Positions 42,384 through 52,008 of a stretch of 64,000 nt of DNA are shown here, one piece after another. Each line of letters starts with the position of its first letter. Positions within the stretch are counted from its first letter, which is position 1. The position numbers and the translations under genes are program-made. Below the pieces are notes generated by a model that had not been told where the DNA came from, made no database searches, and worked only from the letters and a program-made list of their open reading frames with translations. Source of the stretch: Wenxinia saemankumensis (GTDB lineage Bacteria > Pseudomonadota > Alphaproteobacteria > Rhodobacterales > Rhodobacteraceae); contig NZ_FQYO01000001.1 in NCBI RefSeq assembly GCF_900141735.1, positions 1-64,000 of the forward strand, read 5' to 3'.

Positions 42384-44512
42384 CGGGCCCGGTGCGCGAG
42401 CGGCGGCTCGACCTGTCCGGCCCGGCTTCGCAGGGGCCGGGCGACGGGGTCGACCTGCGCCGGGTGTCGCGGGCCGTCCGGCGCCAGGCCCCGCTCGTCG
42501 GGCTCTGCGGCCTCGCCGGCCTCGTCGTCGCGGTCGCGCTCATCCTGATGTCGGTGCCGCGCTACCGCGCCGTCGAGACCGTGCTCCTGGACGAGGAACG
42601 CCGCGAGCTTCTCGAGGCGGTCTCGCCGATACCGAACGCCATCTATTCGGATTCGGCCCTGCAGAGCGAACTGGAGATCCTGAAGTCGCGGGAGCTGGCC
42701 TTGCAGGTGGTCGACCGGATGAACCTGCACGAGGACGAGGCCTTCCTCGATCCTCCGGCCGGCGCCGCCGAGCGGCTGGCCGCCATGGCGGACCGGATCG
42801 TCCGCCCGGTCGCCGACTGGCTCGAACCCGAGCCTGTGGTCGCGGGTCCGCAGACGCCCGACAACGTCGCCCCTGTCGATCCCGAAGCCGCCGCGCGGTC
42901 CCGGGCCGCCACGATCCTGCAAGGAAACATGAGTGCGGATCGTGTCGGTCGCAGCTTCGTCCTGCAGATCGGCTACGAAGGCTTCAGCCCGGAGCGTGCC
43001 CGCGACATCGCGCGGGCCTACGGCCGGTCCTACCAGACCTATCAGCTCGAGGCGTCGCGGGATGTCGCGGCCAATGCCGGCGCGTGGATCCAGCAGCGGC
43101 TCGAGGCGCTGGAGGTCCGCAGTCTTGAGGCCGCGGCCGAGCTTCAGCAGTTCCGGGCCGAGAACGATCTCGTGCAGGTGCGCGGCGACTTGCTCAGCGA
43201 GCAGCAATTGTCGGACATGGCGGGTGAGCTGATCGAGGCGTCGGCCGCCGTTGCGGAGGTGAACGCGCGTCTCGCCAATCTCGAGGCGGTCGAGGAGGAT
43301 ACCCCGGTCGAGGCGCTGATCCTCGCCGGCCCGACGGACGAGGCCGGCGCGGATGACGTGCTTCAGGAGCTCCGCCGCGAGTATCTCGATGCCCGGCGAC
43401 GGTTCGTGGCGCTCGGGGATCAGTACGGCCCGGACCACCCGCTGGCCCAGCAGATCGGGCAGGTCCTGGCGACGCTCGAGCAGAGGATCCGGGAGGAATT
43501 GCAGAGCGAGATCGCCGCGCTCCGGGCCCGGAGGGACATCGCCCTGGGCCGCGAGGCGTCCTTGCGGGAGGATCTCGGCTCCCTCGCCAGCGGGTCGGGC
43601 GAGGATGTCGCGATGCTGGGCCGCCTGTCCCAGCTCGAGGCCGTGGCCGAGACCTACCAGGAGGTCTACCGGGACTACCTCCAGCGTTACGAGCTGACGA
43701 CCCAGCAGCAGGCCTTTCCCATCGCGACGGTGCGCATCATCTCGGAGGCGGAGGCCCCGAGGGGGGCGTCGAGCCCCCGCAAGAAGGCGGGCCTCCTCTC
43801 CGGCCTGCTGATCGGGCTGCTCCTCGGTGTCGTGATCGGCAGTCTGCGCGAAATCGGGCCGCGCCGGCTGCGGACCCGCGACGAGGTGATCGAGCTGTCC
43901 GGCCTTCCCTGTGCCGGGCTGCTGCCTGCCGGGAGCGGCGCCCGCGGGACGGACGCCAGGGGCCGGGTTGGGCGGCAGACCGCCCTGCGGGCGCTGGCGG
44001 CGCTGGGGCGGACAGGGCAGGGGAGGGTCCCGATGGTCGTGGCCATCGCGCCGGTCGCTTCGGGGTCCGATCCGATGGACATGGCCGCGCATCTGGCGCG
44101 TGCGATGCAGGAGCGGGGCATGGATCAGCCGATCGTCCTCGATTGCCGGGGCTCGACGGACCGGGAACTGGAGAAGATGCGCCGCCGCCACGGCCTGCAG
44201 GTTCGAGCGGCCGCCCGACCGTCCGACATCGGCGTTAGGACGGGTCCGGACGGGCGGAGGCGGACGATCCTGTCGATCCTCCCGCCGCTGACCGAGACCG
44301 CCGGGAACGACCCCTATTCGGAACGCAGCGATGCGACGATCCTCACGATTCCCTGGGGCCGGATCCGCCCCGAACTCGTCGAGGGCGCCCTCGCGGACCA
44401 CCCCGATTTCGGGTCGCGGCTGGCGACGACCGTCCTTGTCGGCGGCCGGCTTCGCCGGGCGCGGCTCTACATGCCGCGGGGCGGCTACGAACAGGAGGCC
44501 GCTCGTGGCTGA
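42380..44512 (+). CDS. exoP: Wzz/ExoP-type chain-length co-polymerase with degenerate kinase domain
   Basis: 710 residues from ATG 42380. N-terminal membrane helix (about 38-58), Wzz periplasmic domain, long coiled coil (about 220-440), second membrane helix (SGLLIGLLLGVVIGSL). The cytoplasmic C-terminal ~200 residues have the BY-kinase fold position but no Walker A: where GxxGxGKST belongs the sequence reads APVASGSDPMDMAAHLA. The terminal Tyr cluster is also minimal. So it may set chain length without kinase activity. Confidence 0.8.
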   Translation: MTGPVRERRLDLSGPASQGPGDGVDLRRVSRAVRRQAPLVGLCGLAGLVVAVALILMSVPRYRAVETVLLDEERRELLEAVSPIPNAIYSDSALQSELEILKSRELALQVVDRMNLHEDEAFLDPPAGAAERLAAMADRIVRPVADWLEPEPVVAGPQTPDNVAPVDPEAAARSRAATILQGNMSADRVGRSFVLQIGYEGFSPERARDIARAYGRSYQTYQLEASRDVAANAGAWIQQRLEALEVRSLEAAAELQQFRAENDLVQVRGDLLSEQQLSDMAGELIEASAAVAEVNARLANLEAVEEDTPVEALILAGPTDEAGADDVLQELRREYLDARRRFVALGDQYGPDHPLAQQIGQVLATLEQRIREELQSEIAALRARRDIALGREASLREDLGSLASGSGEDVAMLGRLSQLEAVAETYQEVYRDYLQRYELTTQQQAFPIATVRIISEAEAPRGASSPRKKAGLLSGLLIGLLLGVVIGSLREIGPRRLRTRDEVIELSGLPCAGLLPAGSGARGTDARGRVGRQTALRALAALGRTGQGRVPMVVAIAPVASGSDPMDMAAHLARAMQERGMDQPIVLDCRGSTDRELEKMRRRHGLQVRAAARPSDIGVRTGPDGRRRTILSILPPLTETAGNDPYSERSDATILTIPWGRIRPELVEGALADHPDFGSRLATTVLVGGRLRRARLYMPRGGYEQEAARG

Positions 44513-45827
44513 CCGATGGGCCCCCGTCACCGTTCTGGCCGCGGCGCTCGCGCTTGTCTGCACCGCCTCCGCGGCGCAGGAGGACAGCCCGCTCGAGCCG
44601 CAGCAGACCATCCGCGTGAGCGTGGGGCAGTGGGACCCGGTGGCCGAGCTCTATACCGGCTGGCCCGATCTCGGCGGCGAGTTCAGGATCGGCGCCGACG
44701 GCGAGGTGACGCTGCCGATGGCGGGCACGATCGCGATCGACGGCATGACGGAAGCCGAGCTGTCCGCCGAGATCGCCGCGCGGCTCTCGGCGCGGATGGG
44801 CCTCGGCGCCGGCGTCGAGGCGGCGGCCACGATCGTGAGCTACGGGCCGGTCTACGTCGTGGGCGGCGTCCGGGCGGCCGGTGCCTATCCCTTCGTCCCG
44901 GGGCTCACGGCCCTGCAGGCGATCGCGCTTGCCGGCGGGACGCAGGACGGAGACACCGCCTATCTCCGCTCGGAGCAGGACGCGCTCGGCCATCGGGGGG
45001 AATACCGCGTGCTGCAGCTCGAGCGACACCGCCTGCTCGCCCGGCTCGCCCGGCTGCAAGCGGAACTCGCCGAGGCCGAGACCATCGGGATGCCGCCGGA
45101 ACTGGCGGACGCCCCCCTCGGCGACGAGCTCATGGCGCAGGAACGCGAGATCCGGGCGGCGCGCATGGCCGCCTACCGGTCCAGCCTCGAGCAGTTCGCC
45201 GATCTCGAGACCCTTCTGCGCGAGCGGATCGCCCGGCTGGACGAGCAGCTGGACCTGCGGGCCCGCCAGATCGCGCTGGCGCGCGAGGAACTGGAATCGG
45301 CGAGCGCGCTGGTCCGCGAGGGCCTGTCGCGGCGCAGCCGCGAGAACGAACTCGAGCGGCTGGTCGCCGATCAGGAAGTGCGCAGGCTCGAACTCGAGAC
45401 GGCCCGTCTCAACGCCGAGCAGCGCCTGAACGAGCTCGGTCTCGAACGATCGGCGCTGGTCGGTCAGCGCCGTCAGTCCCTGGTGGAGGAGCTGGGCGAG
45501 TCCCGCATCGAGATCGAGAGGATCGGGATCCGGATGGACACCGTCTCGACGCTCTATGCCGAGGCGCTGCGACTGGGCGACGGAGTGGTCTCTCTCGGCC
45601 CGTCGGGCCTGCCGACGCTGGAGGTGACGCGTCAGGGGCCGGACGGTCCGGAACTCCTGATCGCGGGGGAGGAGACCGCCTTGAGGGCCGGCGACGTCCT
45701 GAGGGTCGTTCCGCCCGATCTCGACGCGGAACGGCAGCCCGGTCGGATACCCGTCCCCGCCCAGCTCGGGGCCGAGGGGCCCCTTCCGGAGACCACCCCG
45801 GACCTGTCGGGATCCGCCGCCGACTGA
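44505..45827 (+). CDS. exoF: Polysaccharide export protein (Wza/ExoF type)
   Basis: 440 residues from GTG 44505 (GGAGG upstream). Signal peptide-like VADRWAPVTVLAAALALVCTASA. Polysaccharide-export domain (IRVSVGQWDPVAELYTG, FRIGADGEVTLPMAGTI) and SLBB domain (YVVGGVRAAGAYPFVPGLTALQAIALAGG), then a long coiled coil (about 175-350) as in ExoF. No lipobox cysteine. Exports the polymer across the outer membrane with ExoP. Confidence 0.88.
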   Translation: MADRWAPVTVLAAALALVCTASAAQEDSPLEPQQTIRVSVGQWDPVAELYTGWPDLGGEFRIGADGEVTLPMAGTIAIDGMTEAELSAEIAARLSARMGLGAGVEAAATIVSYGPVYVVGGVRAAGAYPFVPGLTALQAIALAGGTQDGDTAYLRSEQDALGHRGEYRVLQLERHRLLARLARLQAELAEAETIGMPPELADAPLGDELMAQEREIRAARMAAYRSSLEQFADLETLLRERIARLDEQLDLRARQIALAREELESASALVREGLSRRSRENELERLVADQEVRRLELETARLNAEQRLNELGLERSALVGQRRQSLVEELGESRIEIERIGIRMDTVSTLYAEALRLGDGVVSLGPSGLPTLEVTRQGPDGPELLIAGEETALRAGDVLRVVPPDLDAERQPGRIPVPAQLGAEGPLPETTPDLSGSAAD

Positions 45828-45831
45828 CCCG

Positions 45832-46593
45832 TCACCCCGGAACCTCCACCGCGCCGATCCTCGCGACGAGGGGCCGTCCCGGCCAGTCCCAGCGCCCGGC
45901 CCAGCCCTCCTGCGCCTCCGCGACGGCCCACAGGTCAGCGAAGGCCCGAAGGTTGCCGGGGGACCAGGCGCCCTGCGGCATGTCGTCCGGGCCGAAGCGG
46001 CCCACCTCCCTGCCGTCGACCGCGAACACCACCTCCCGTCCGGTCACCGTGATGGCGTAGTCGTGCATGCCCTCGGCCGCGTCGAACCCCAGTTCGACCA
46101 CGACGGGACCGCCCCTGGCCTGGCCGAGATTGACCGCATCGCCGCCTGCGGTCTCGGCGTAGACGTTCAGCTGGACCCGCGTCGTGTCGGCGCCCACGAA
46201 CTCGAAATCGTATTCGCGCCACGGATCCCGCTGGTAGTCGGCCCGGTAGAGGAACATGCCGAACACGGCGCCGGGGCTCATCTCCGGTGCCTGTGCCCGC
46301 CACCGCCACGTTCCTTCGGCGGCGACGGTGCCGGACTGGATCTCGCCGCCGCTGAAGGGGCGTTCCGAGCCGGCGGGGGACCGGTCGAGCACCAGCTCGA
46401 CCACGCCGTCCGACAGCCGGACGTTCCCGGGCAACCAGACGATCCTGCCCGACTGGCCCGCCGGCCAATCGGAGACCAGCCACTCGCCCGGCGCCGCGGC
46501 ACGGGACTGGACGAGCACGGGTGGATCCTGCGCGACCGCCGCCCCTGCCGCGAGGACGAGTCCTGCAAGAATGTGGATTGCTCTTCGTCTCAT
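45832..46593 (-). CDS. GH16 family endoglucanase (ExoK-like)
   Basis: 253 residues, signal peptide MRRRAIHILAGLVLAAGAAVA. GH16 catalytic motif ExDxE is present as REYDFEFVG, preceded by VFGMFLYRADYQRD and followed by typical HDYAITVTGREVVFAVDGREV. Secreted enzyme that trims or shortens the EPS, as ExoK does for succinoglycan. Its start overlaps the stop of the ABC exporter gene. Confidence 0.85.
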   Translation of the reverse strand: MRRRAIHILAGLVLAAGAAVAQDPPVLVQSRAAAPGEWLVSDWPAGQSGRIVWLPGNVRLSDGVVELVLDRSPAGSERPFSGGEIQSGTVAAEGTWRWRAQAPEMSPGAVFGMFLYRADYQRDPWREYDFEFVGADTTRVQLNVYAETAGGDAVNLGQARGGPVVVELGFDAAEGMHDYAITVTGREVVFAVDGREVGRFGPDDMPQGAWSPGNLRAFADLWAVAEAQEGWAGRWDWPGRPLVARIGAVEVPG

Positions 46594-48389
46594 GCGTCAC
46601 CTCCGACCATCGCGCGAAACCCTTCGTGGCGACTGCGAAGCTCCCCGTAGGTCCCTTCGCCGACCACCCGGCCCTGTTCCATCAGGAAGATCTTGTCGCA
46701 ATCGCGCACGGTGCTGAGGCGGTGGGCGATCATGATCACCGTCTTGCGGTGGCCGAGACGCCGGACCGCATCCATCACCGCCCGCTCGGTCACGCTGTCG
46801 AGCGCGCTTGTCGCCTCGTCGAAGACCAGCACGTCCGGATCGGTATAGAGGGCCCGGGCAATGCCGATCCTCTGGCGCTGGCCGCCGGACAGACGGGCGC
46901 CGCGTTCGCCGATGACGGTATCGTAGCCGTCGGGCAGGGAGCTCTCGACGAAATCGTGCAGCGAGGCGACCCGGGCGGCCGTCTCGACCGCCGCCCGGTC
47001 GATCGCCCGGGACGGCGTGCCGAAGGCGATGTTGGCAGCGATGGTGTCATCGACGAGGAATATCTCCTGCGGCACGTAACCCACGGATTTCTGCCAGTCC
47101 CGGATCGAATTGCGGAGCACCGGGCGCCCGTCGACGCGCAGCGTGCCGGAATCGGGATGGAGAAGTCCGAGGATCAGGTCCACCGTCGTCGTCTTGCCGG
47201 CCCCGGTCGTGCCGACGATGCCCACCGTCGTCCGCGCGTCGATGCGCAGCGTCAGCCGGTTCAGGGCCGGCTGCGCCGCTCCGGCGAAGGTGAAGCTCAC
47301 CTCGTCGAGTTCGAGGCAGCGGCGCAGCGGGATCGCCGGCCCTGCATCGTCCCCGGCAGGCGTCTGGGTGGACGTCCCCGACAGTTCGGAATGAAGCTGG
47401 ATCAGCGCAGGCTGGCCGAAGCGGATCCTCGAGACCGCGGCGAAGAGCTGCTGTATCGTGGGGAACAGCCGCGCGGCAGCAAAGGCGTAGACGCCGAGGA
47501 TCGGCACGATCCCCGCCAGTCCCCCCTCCCGGGTCAGAAGAAGCCAGAGGACGAAGAGGATCATCCCCCCGAAGGCGATGACTTCCAGCAGCTGGCGAGG
47601 CAGCTCGGAGATGACAGAGAGCGCGGCCTGGTTCCGCGCCTGGATCTCCGCCGGCAGTCGGAAGCGCTCCAGATAGGCCCGCTCGAGCCCCCGCAGCTTG
47701 ACCTGCTTGATGCCCGTCATCGCCTCCTGCAGGATCTGGAACCGGTCGCGGTTCGATCCGATGCTCTGGGTCCCCATCCGGCTGAGCGGGCCGCTCGCGA
47801 AGAGGTAGATCAGGCCGTAGGATCCGCCGAACAGCACCACCGAGCCGAGCGCGGCATAGGGTTGCAGCACCAGAAGGAACAGGACCAGCGTCGTGAGCAT
47901 CACGCCATGCGCGACCAGCCTCACGCTCGCTTCGATCGGTCCGTTCACCACGTTCCCGACCTCGGACAGGATGGACTTGCCCAGGTCGGCGCTGTGCCGG
48001 TTCAGGAACCAGGCGTATGGCTGGGCGAGGTAATGCCCCATCAGCCGGATCGACAGGCTCGGGACGCACATGCGGGTGAAGTAGGAGAGGGCGTAGAAGG
48101 TCCCCGCCCGGAACAGCGCGGCGAAGAGGACGAAGAGGAAGGCGCCGAGGCCGAGCAGGATCAGAAAGGTGCGTTCGCTCGGGCTGCCGGTCGCCGAATG
48201 GGCCCAGGCGAGGGCGGCATTGCTCTCGATCAGGCCGGGATTGGCGACGACGCCCAGGAACGGCAGGACGGACGCGACGCCGAGGACGTCGAGCAGCCCC
48301 ATCAGGACGACGAGACCGGTCAGACCGATCGCTTTCGTCCTTTCGCGCCGGTCGAGGAGGTCGAAGATCATCCGGAAGTTCGCCCTCAT
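46590..48389 (-). CDS. ABC half-exporter, possible lipid-linked oligosaccharide flippase (PglK-like)
   Basis: 599 residues: six-helix membrane domain (1-320), then ATPase with Walker A GTTGAGKTT, signature LSGGQRQRIGIARAL, Walker B VLVFDEATSALD and switch His in MIAHRLSTV. Overall resembles PglK/MsbA-type exporters. Placed between glycosyltransferase and GH16 genes with start-stop overlaps, so it probably flips the lipid-linked repeat unit. Protein export or lipid export cannot be excluded. Confidence 0.75.
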   Translation of the reverse strand: MRANFRMIFDLLDRRERTKAIGLTGLVVLMGLLDVLGVASVLPFLGVVANPGLIESNAALAWAHSATGSPSERTFLILLGLGAFLFVLFAALFRAGTFYALSYFTRMCVPSLSIRLMGHYLAQPYAWFLNRHSADLGKSILSEVGNVVNGPIEASVRLVAHGVMLTTLVLFLLVLQPYAALGSVVLFGGSYGLIYLFASGPLSRMGTQSIGSNRDRFQILQEAMTGIKQVKLRGLERAYLERFRLPAEIQARNQAALSVISELPRQLLEVIAFGGMILFVLWLLLTREGGLAGIVPILGVYAFAAARLFPTIQQLFAAVSRIRFGQPALIQLHSELSGTSTQTPAGDDAGPAIPLRRCLELDEVSFTFAGAAQPALNRLTLRIDARTTVGIVGTTGAGKTTTVDLILGLLHPDSGTLRVDGRPVLRNSIRDWQKSVGYVPQEIFLVDDTIAANIAFGTPSRAIDRAAVETAARVASLHDFVESSLPDGYDTVIGERGARLSGGQRQRIGIARALYTDPDVLVFDEATSALDSVTERAVMDAVRRLGHRKTVIMIAHRLSTVRDCDKIFLMEQGRVVGEGTYGELRSRHEGFRAMVGGDA

Positions 48390-49405
48390 TCGCGGCCCCC
48401 CGTCCGCAGCGCCCCATCCGGGGGAAGAGGCGAGCGGCGTCCCGTTGCCCGCTTCAGCGTCGCCTCGGCAAGCTGGATCGCGAGGCGCGGCGCCCCGGCA
48501 GGATGAAGCAGGATCGCCGCCGCCGCCTCTGCCGGCCGACCCGCCTTCAGCGCCGCGATCGCCGTCTCGGCAATCATCACGTTGCGGATGGAGGCCCGGC
48601 GCGATCGCAGCAACCGGCGCATCCGGGTTCCGCCGCCGAGACGCGGCGCGACCGCCGCCTCGGCGCGCAGAAGGGCGGCCAGATGCGCGGGATCGGACCG
48701 ATGGGACAACGATCCGGGGCGGCGCCGGTAGAGGTAGTCGGCCGCTGGCGCGTACCAGACCGCCGCGCCGGCCGCGAAGGCCTCAAGGATCAGGTGGCAA
48801 TCCTCGCCGTTGCGCAGCGAGGGGTCGTATCGCAGCCCGGTCCGTTCGACGAAGCCGCGGCGGAGAACGGGCTTGAGGTAGCCGAGCGAGCGTTCTCCCG
48901 CGGCGCGCCGGTTGCCGGCCAGGAACCGTTCCGCCGTCCAGCGTTCCGGCGCGGCGAGGTCGCGCAGGAACGGTCGCGCCTCTGCCGGATCGTCGCCCGG
49001 ATGCAGGTCGGCCACGTTCCCGAGCACGATGTCGGCGCCGGTCCGCTGGCCGAGGCCGATCATCCGGTGCAGCCGCGGGGGCGTCATCGTGTCGTCCGCG
49101 TCGAGCATCGCGATCCACGTCCCCCGGGCCAGGTCCAGCCCGTGGTTGCGGGCCGCGGCCGGGCCGCCATTCGCATCGAGTCCGGCCATCCGGATCCGGG
49201 CGTCCTGCCGGGCGAGGTCACGCAGGACATCCGCGGTGCCGTCCTCCGAGGCGTCGTCCACGACCAGGACCTCGACCGTGACCCCGACCTGACCGAGCGC
49301 GGAGGCGACGGCCGCCGCCACGGAGTCGGCGGCGCGCCAGACCGGAATGACGATCGTCACATCCGGCGGGTCGGTCGGCTTCTTCGGCGTCATGACGGAA
49401 AACAT
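48386..49405 (-). CDS. Family 2 glycosyltransferase
   Basis: 339 residues (alternative ATG at 49393). GT-A fold: VTIVIPVWRAADSVAAAVASAL, VLVVDDASEDGTADV, NGGPAAARNHGLDLARG and the metal-binding LDADDTMTP; later RNGEDCHLI. Resembles ExoO/ExoU transferases that add glucose residues to the growing unit. Overlaps the ABC exporter start. Confidence 0.85.
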   Translation of the reverse strand: MFSVMTPKKPTDPPDVTIVIPVWRAADSVAAAVASALGQVGVTVEVLVVDDASEDGTADVLRDLARQDARIRMAGLDANGGPAAARNHGLDLARGTWIAMLDADDTMTPPRLHRMIGLGQRTGADIVLGNVADLHPGDDPAEARPFLRDLAAPERWTAERFLAGNRRAAGERSLGYLKPVLRRGFVERTGLRYDPSLRNGEDCHLILEAFAAGAAVWYAPAADYLYRRRPGSLSHRSDPAHLAALLRAEAAVAPRLGGGTRMRRLLRSRRASIRNVMIAETAIAALKAGRPAEAAAAILLHPAGAPRLAIQLAEATLKRATGRRSPLPPDGALRTGGRE

Positions 49406-49599
49406 CCTGTCCCGAGGTCCGACCCCGTAACGCCGGGAGGACGGAATGTTCCAGGCAGAGGCCCTCGGCCGGCCGCCGCGGGGCGGGCGCGATGGGGATG
49501 CCGGAACGGAAGCCTTTGCAATTCAGGCGGTTGTAGGCTATTTGGTGCCCGGGGCCGGGCGGCAGCCGATGCCGTCCACAAACGCGAAGACCGATCACC

Positions 49600-49839
49600 G
49601 TGAAACGATCCGCGATACGGACCATCGCCTGGGGCTACGGCCTCGCCCTGGTTCTCGCCGTGGCGGCCGGTCTCTTCGGCCGTCCGGTCTGGCAGGCGCT
49701 GCTCGGCTGGTGGGTCGGCGGTGCGGTCTTCAGCCTGATCGTGGCGGTCATCCACGCCCGGTCGGACCGCCGGCAGGCGCGGGTCGCGCCGCAGGATCGC
49801 ACGACCGGATCGCGCGGGGGGTCCACGAACCGGTCGTGA
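49600..49839 (+). CDS. Small predicted membrane protein
   Basis: 79 residues from GTG 49600, two hydrophobic helices (TIAWGYGLALVLAVAAGLFG and ALLGWWVGGAVFSLIVAVI) and a basic tail. No family recognised; weak ribosome-binding site. Lies between divergent glycosyltransferase genes. Confidence 0.4.
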   Translation: MKRSAIRTIAWGYGLALVLAVAAGLFGRPVWQALLGWWVGGAVFSLIVAVIHARSDRRQARVAPQDRTTGSRGGSTNRS

Positions 49840-49899
49840 GGCCACCTTGCCGGTCGGCGCGGGCCGGCTAGTCTGTCGCATGGAGCGCAGCGAGGCGGC

Positions 49900-50874
49900 A
49901 TGATCCACCCGGACGTCACCATCGTGATCGCCGCCTGGAACGCCGAGGCAACGCTCGGCCGTGCCATCGACAGTGCCCTCTCGCAGCAGGGTGTCGCCGT
50001 CGAGGTGCTCGTGATCGACGACGCGTCTTCGGACGGGACCGCCGCTCTCGCCGAGCGGCGGGCCGGGCCCGACGGGCGGCTGCGCCTTCTGCGCATGCCG
50101 CGCAACGGCGGACCGGCCGCTGCCCGGAACATGGCGCTGACTGCCGCACGGGCGGCATGGATCGCCCCGCTCGACGCCGACGACATGATGGAGCCGGAGC
50201 GCATCCGGCGCCTTCTCGACATCGCGTCGGACGAAGATGCGGACATGGTCGCCGACGATCTCTGGCGGCAAGAGGAGGCCGATCGCGACGGCCGGACCCG
50301 ATGCCGGTTGTTCTCGGACGCTCCGATCGGCCGGGTGAGGCTCGACGCCGCGTCCTTCGTGTCCGGCAATCTGTCTTCGCGGCACGGCGGGCGGAGGGAG
50401 CTGGGCTTCGTCAAGCCGCTCATGCGAAAGGACTTTCTCGACCGGCATGGCCTGCGTTACCCGGATCTGCGGCTCGGCGAGGATTACGCGCTCTACACGC
50501 GCGCGCTTCTGCTGGGCGCCCGCTTCGTGCTGACGGATCCGGCAGGCTACGTGGCGATCGTCCGGGAGGGCTCGCTCTCCGGGCGGCACCCCACCGAAGT
50601 CCACGGCGCCCTCGCGGCGGAGGACCGGGCGCTGCTGGCGATGCCGCAGGCGACGGGGCAGGCGCGGCGGGTCTTGAGGGCCCACCTGCGCGAAGTTCAG
50701 AAGGAATGGGCGTGGCGGCGCATGATCGACGCCGTCAGGGGACGCGACCCGCTGGCGGCGGCGCGCTGCCTCGCCGGTCCGCCCGCCGTGTCCGCCGATC
50801 TCGTGGCGCGTCTCGGGCGCGAGGCGATGGGGCGCATGCGGGCGCGGGTCGCGGGGCGGCCGGCAGGAAACTGA
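49900..50874 (+). CDS. Family 2 glycosyltransferase (ExoO-like)
   Basis: 324 residues. GT-A motifs VTIVIAAWNAEATLGRAI, VLVIDDASSDGTAAL, NGGPAAARNMALTAARA and LDADDMMEP, with LRLGEDYALYTRA towards the C-terminus. Closest in style to ExoO-type glucosyltransferases and to the 48386-49405 protein, suggesting duplication. Sugar specificity unknown. Confidence 0.85.
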   Translation: MIHPDVTIVIAAWNAEATLGRAIDSALSQQGVAVEVLVIDDASSDGTAALAERRAGPDGRLRLLRMPRNGGPAAARNMALTAARAAWIAPLDADDMMEPERIRRLLDIASDEDADMVADDLWRQEEADRDGRTRCRLFSDAPIGRVRLDAASFVSGNLSSRHGGRRELGFVKPLMRKDFLDRHGLRYPDLRLGEDYALYTRALLLGARFVLTDPAGYVAIVREGSLSGRHPTEVHGALAAEDRALLAMPQATGQARRVLRAHLREVQKEWAWRRMIDAVRGRDPLAAARCLAGPPAVSADLVARLGREAMGRMRARVAGRPAGN

Positions 50875-50961
50875 TCCTCAGCCGGGATCAATCGGCCCCG
50901 TCCCCTGTTCGGGGACGAACCGCTGCACGCCCCGCGTGCGGACTGCCCAGGGCCAGATATC

Positions 50962-52008
50962 GTGCTGACAGATCCCCCCTCCACCCCGGCTCGGGCGTTC
51001 GATCCGGCGGATGTCCTGGTCGTGATCCCGACGCTCGACGAGGCGGAGACGATCGAGCTCTGCCTCGACTCTCTACTCGACGCCGACGGCTTCGCCCAGG
51101 CGACGCGCATCGTCGTCGCCGATGGCGGCAGCGGCGACGCGACACGGCGCATCGTTTCCGACCTCGCGGAGCGGCGCTATCGGAACCTGCGGTTGATCGA
51201 CAATCCGGACCGTCTGCAATCCGCGGCGGTCAACCGGGCCGTGGACCTGATGGGGGCCATGAGGGGCGATGGCGTGCTCGTCCGCTGCGATGCCCATGCC
51301 CGGTATCCGGCAGGCTATCTGCGCGGCATCGCCGGCGCGCTGGCCGCCCGCCCCGAGGCCGCGTCGGTGGTCACGGTCCTCGACGCAGGGGGCGGCAGCG
51401 GGTTCCAGCGGGCCGCAGCCTGGGCTGTCGACACGGGTCTCGCATCCGGCGGCTCGGCCCATCGCGGCGGCCGCCGCTCGGGCTGGGTCGATCACGGACA
51501 CCATGCCGGCTTCCGGCTGGACTGGTTCAGGCGCCTCGGCGGCTACGATCCGACCTTCTCGCACAACGAGGACGCCGAATACGATCTGCGTCTCGCTCGC
51601 GCCGGTGGCCGGATCTGGCTGGATGCGGATCTGCGCGTCGACTACGCGATGCGCGGGGGTCTGCCGCAGCTGTGGAGACAGTACCGCAGTTACGGGCGGG
51701 GCCGGGCCCGGACATGGCTGAAGCATCGGGCGGGACTGCGTCTCCGCCAGCAGGTGCCCGTTCTCAACCTCCTCCTCCTCCTGGCGAGCGTCGCGGCCGC
51801 CCCCTTCGCGCCGGCCGCTCTGCTCTACCCGGCATTCTATGCCGCGGCGCTGACGGGCGTCTCGCTCGCCGCTATCGCCGCGCTCCGCGACCCGTCGGGG
51901 GCCTGGGCCGGCCCCGCGACGGGCGCGATCCATCTCGGTTGGGGCAGCGGGTTCCTGCAGGAGGCGATCACGGGGCACGGCCAGCGCGTCGGGGTGCAGA
52001 CCAGATGA
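50962..52008 (+). CDS. exoA: Family 2 glycosyltransferase (ExoA-like)
   Basis: 348 residues from GTG 50962. VLVVIPTLDEAETIELCLDS, VVADGGSGDATRRIV, VRCDAHARYPAGYL and a central HNEDAEYDLRLARAGG are characteristic of ExoA succinoglycan glucosyltransferases; the C-terminal third has hydrophobic helices. Stop overlaps the next start. Confidence 0.75.
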   Translation: MLTDPPSTPARAFDPADVLVVIPTLDEAETIELCLDSLLDADGFAQATRIVVADGGSGDATRRIVSDLAERRYRNLRLIDNPDRLQSAAVNRAVDLMGAMRGDGVLVRCDAHARYPAGYLRGIAGALAARPEAASVVTVLDAGGGSGFQRAAAWAVDTGLASGGSAHRGGRRSGWVDHGHHAGFRLDWFRRLGGYDPTFSHNEDAEYDLRLARAGGRIWLDADLRVDYAMRGGLPQLWRQYRSYGRGRARTWLKHRAGLRLRQQVPVLNLLLLLASVAAAPFAPAALLYPAFYAAALTGVSLAAIAALRDPSGAWAGPATGAIHLGWGSGFLQEAITGHGQRVGVQTR

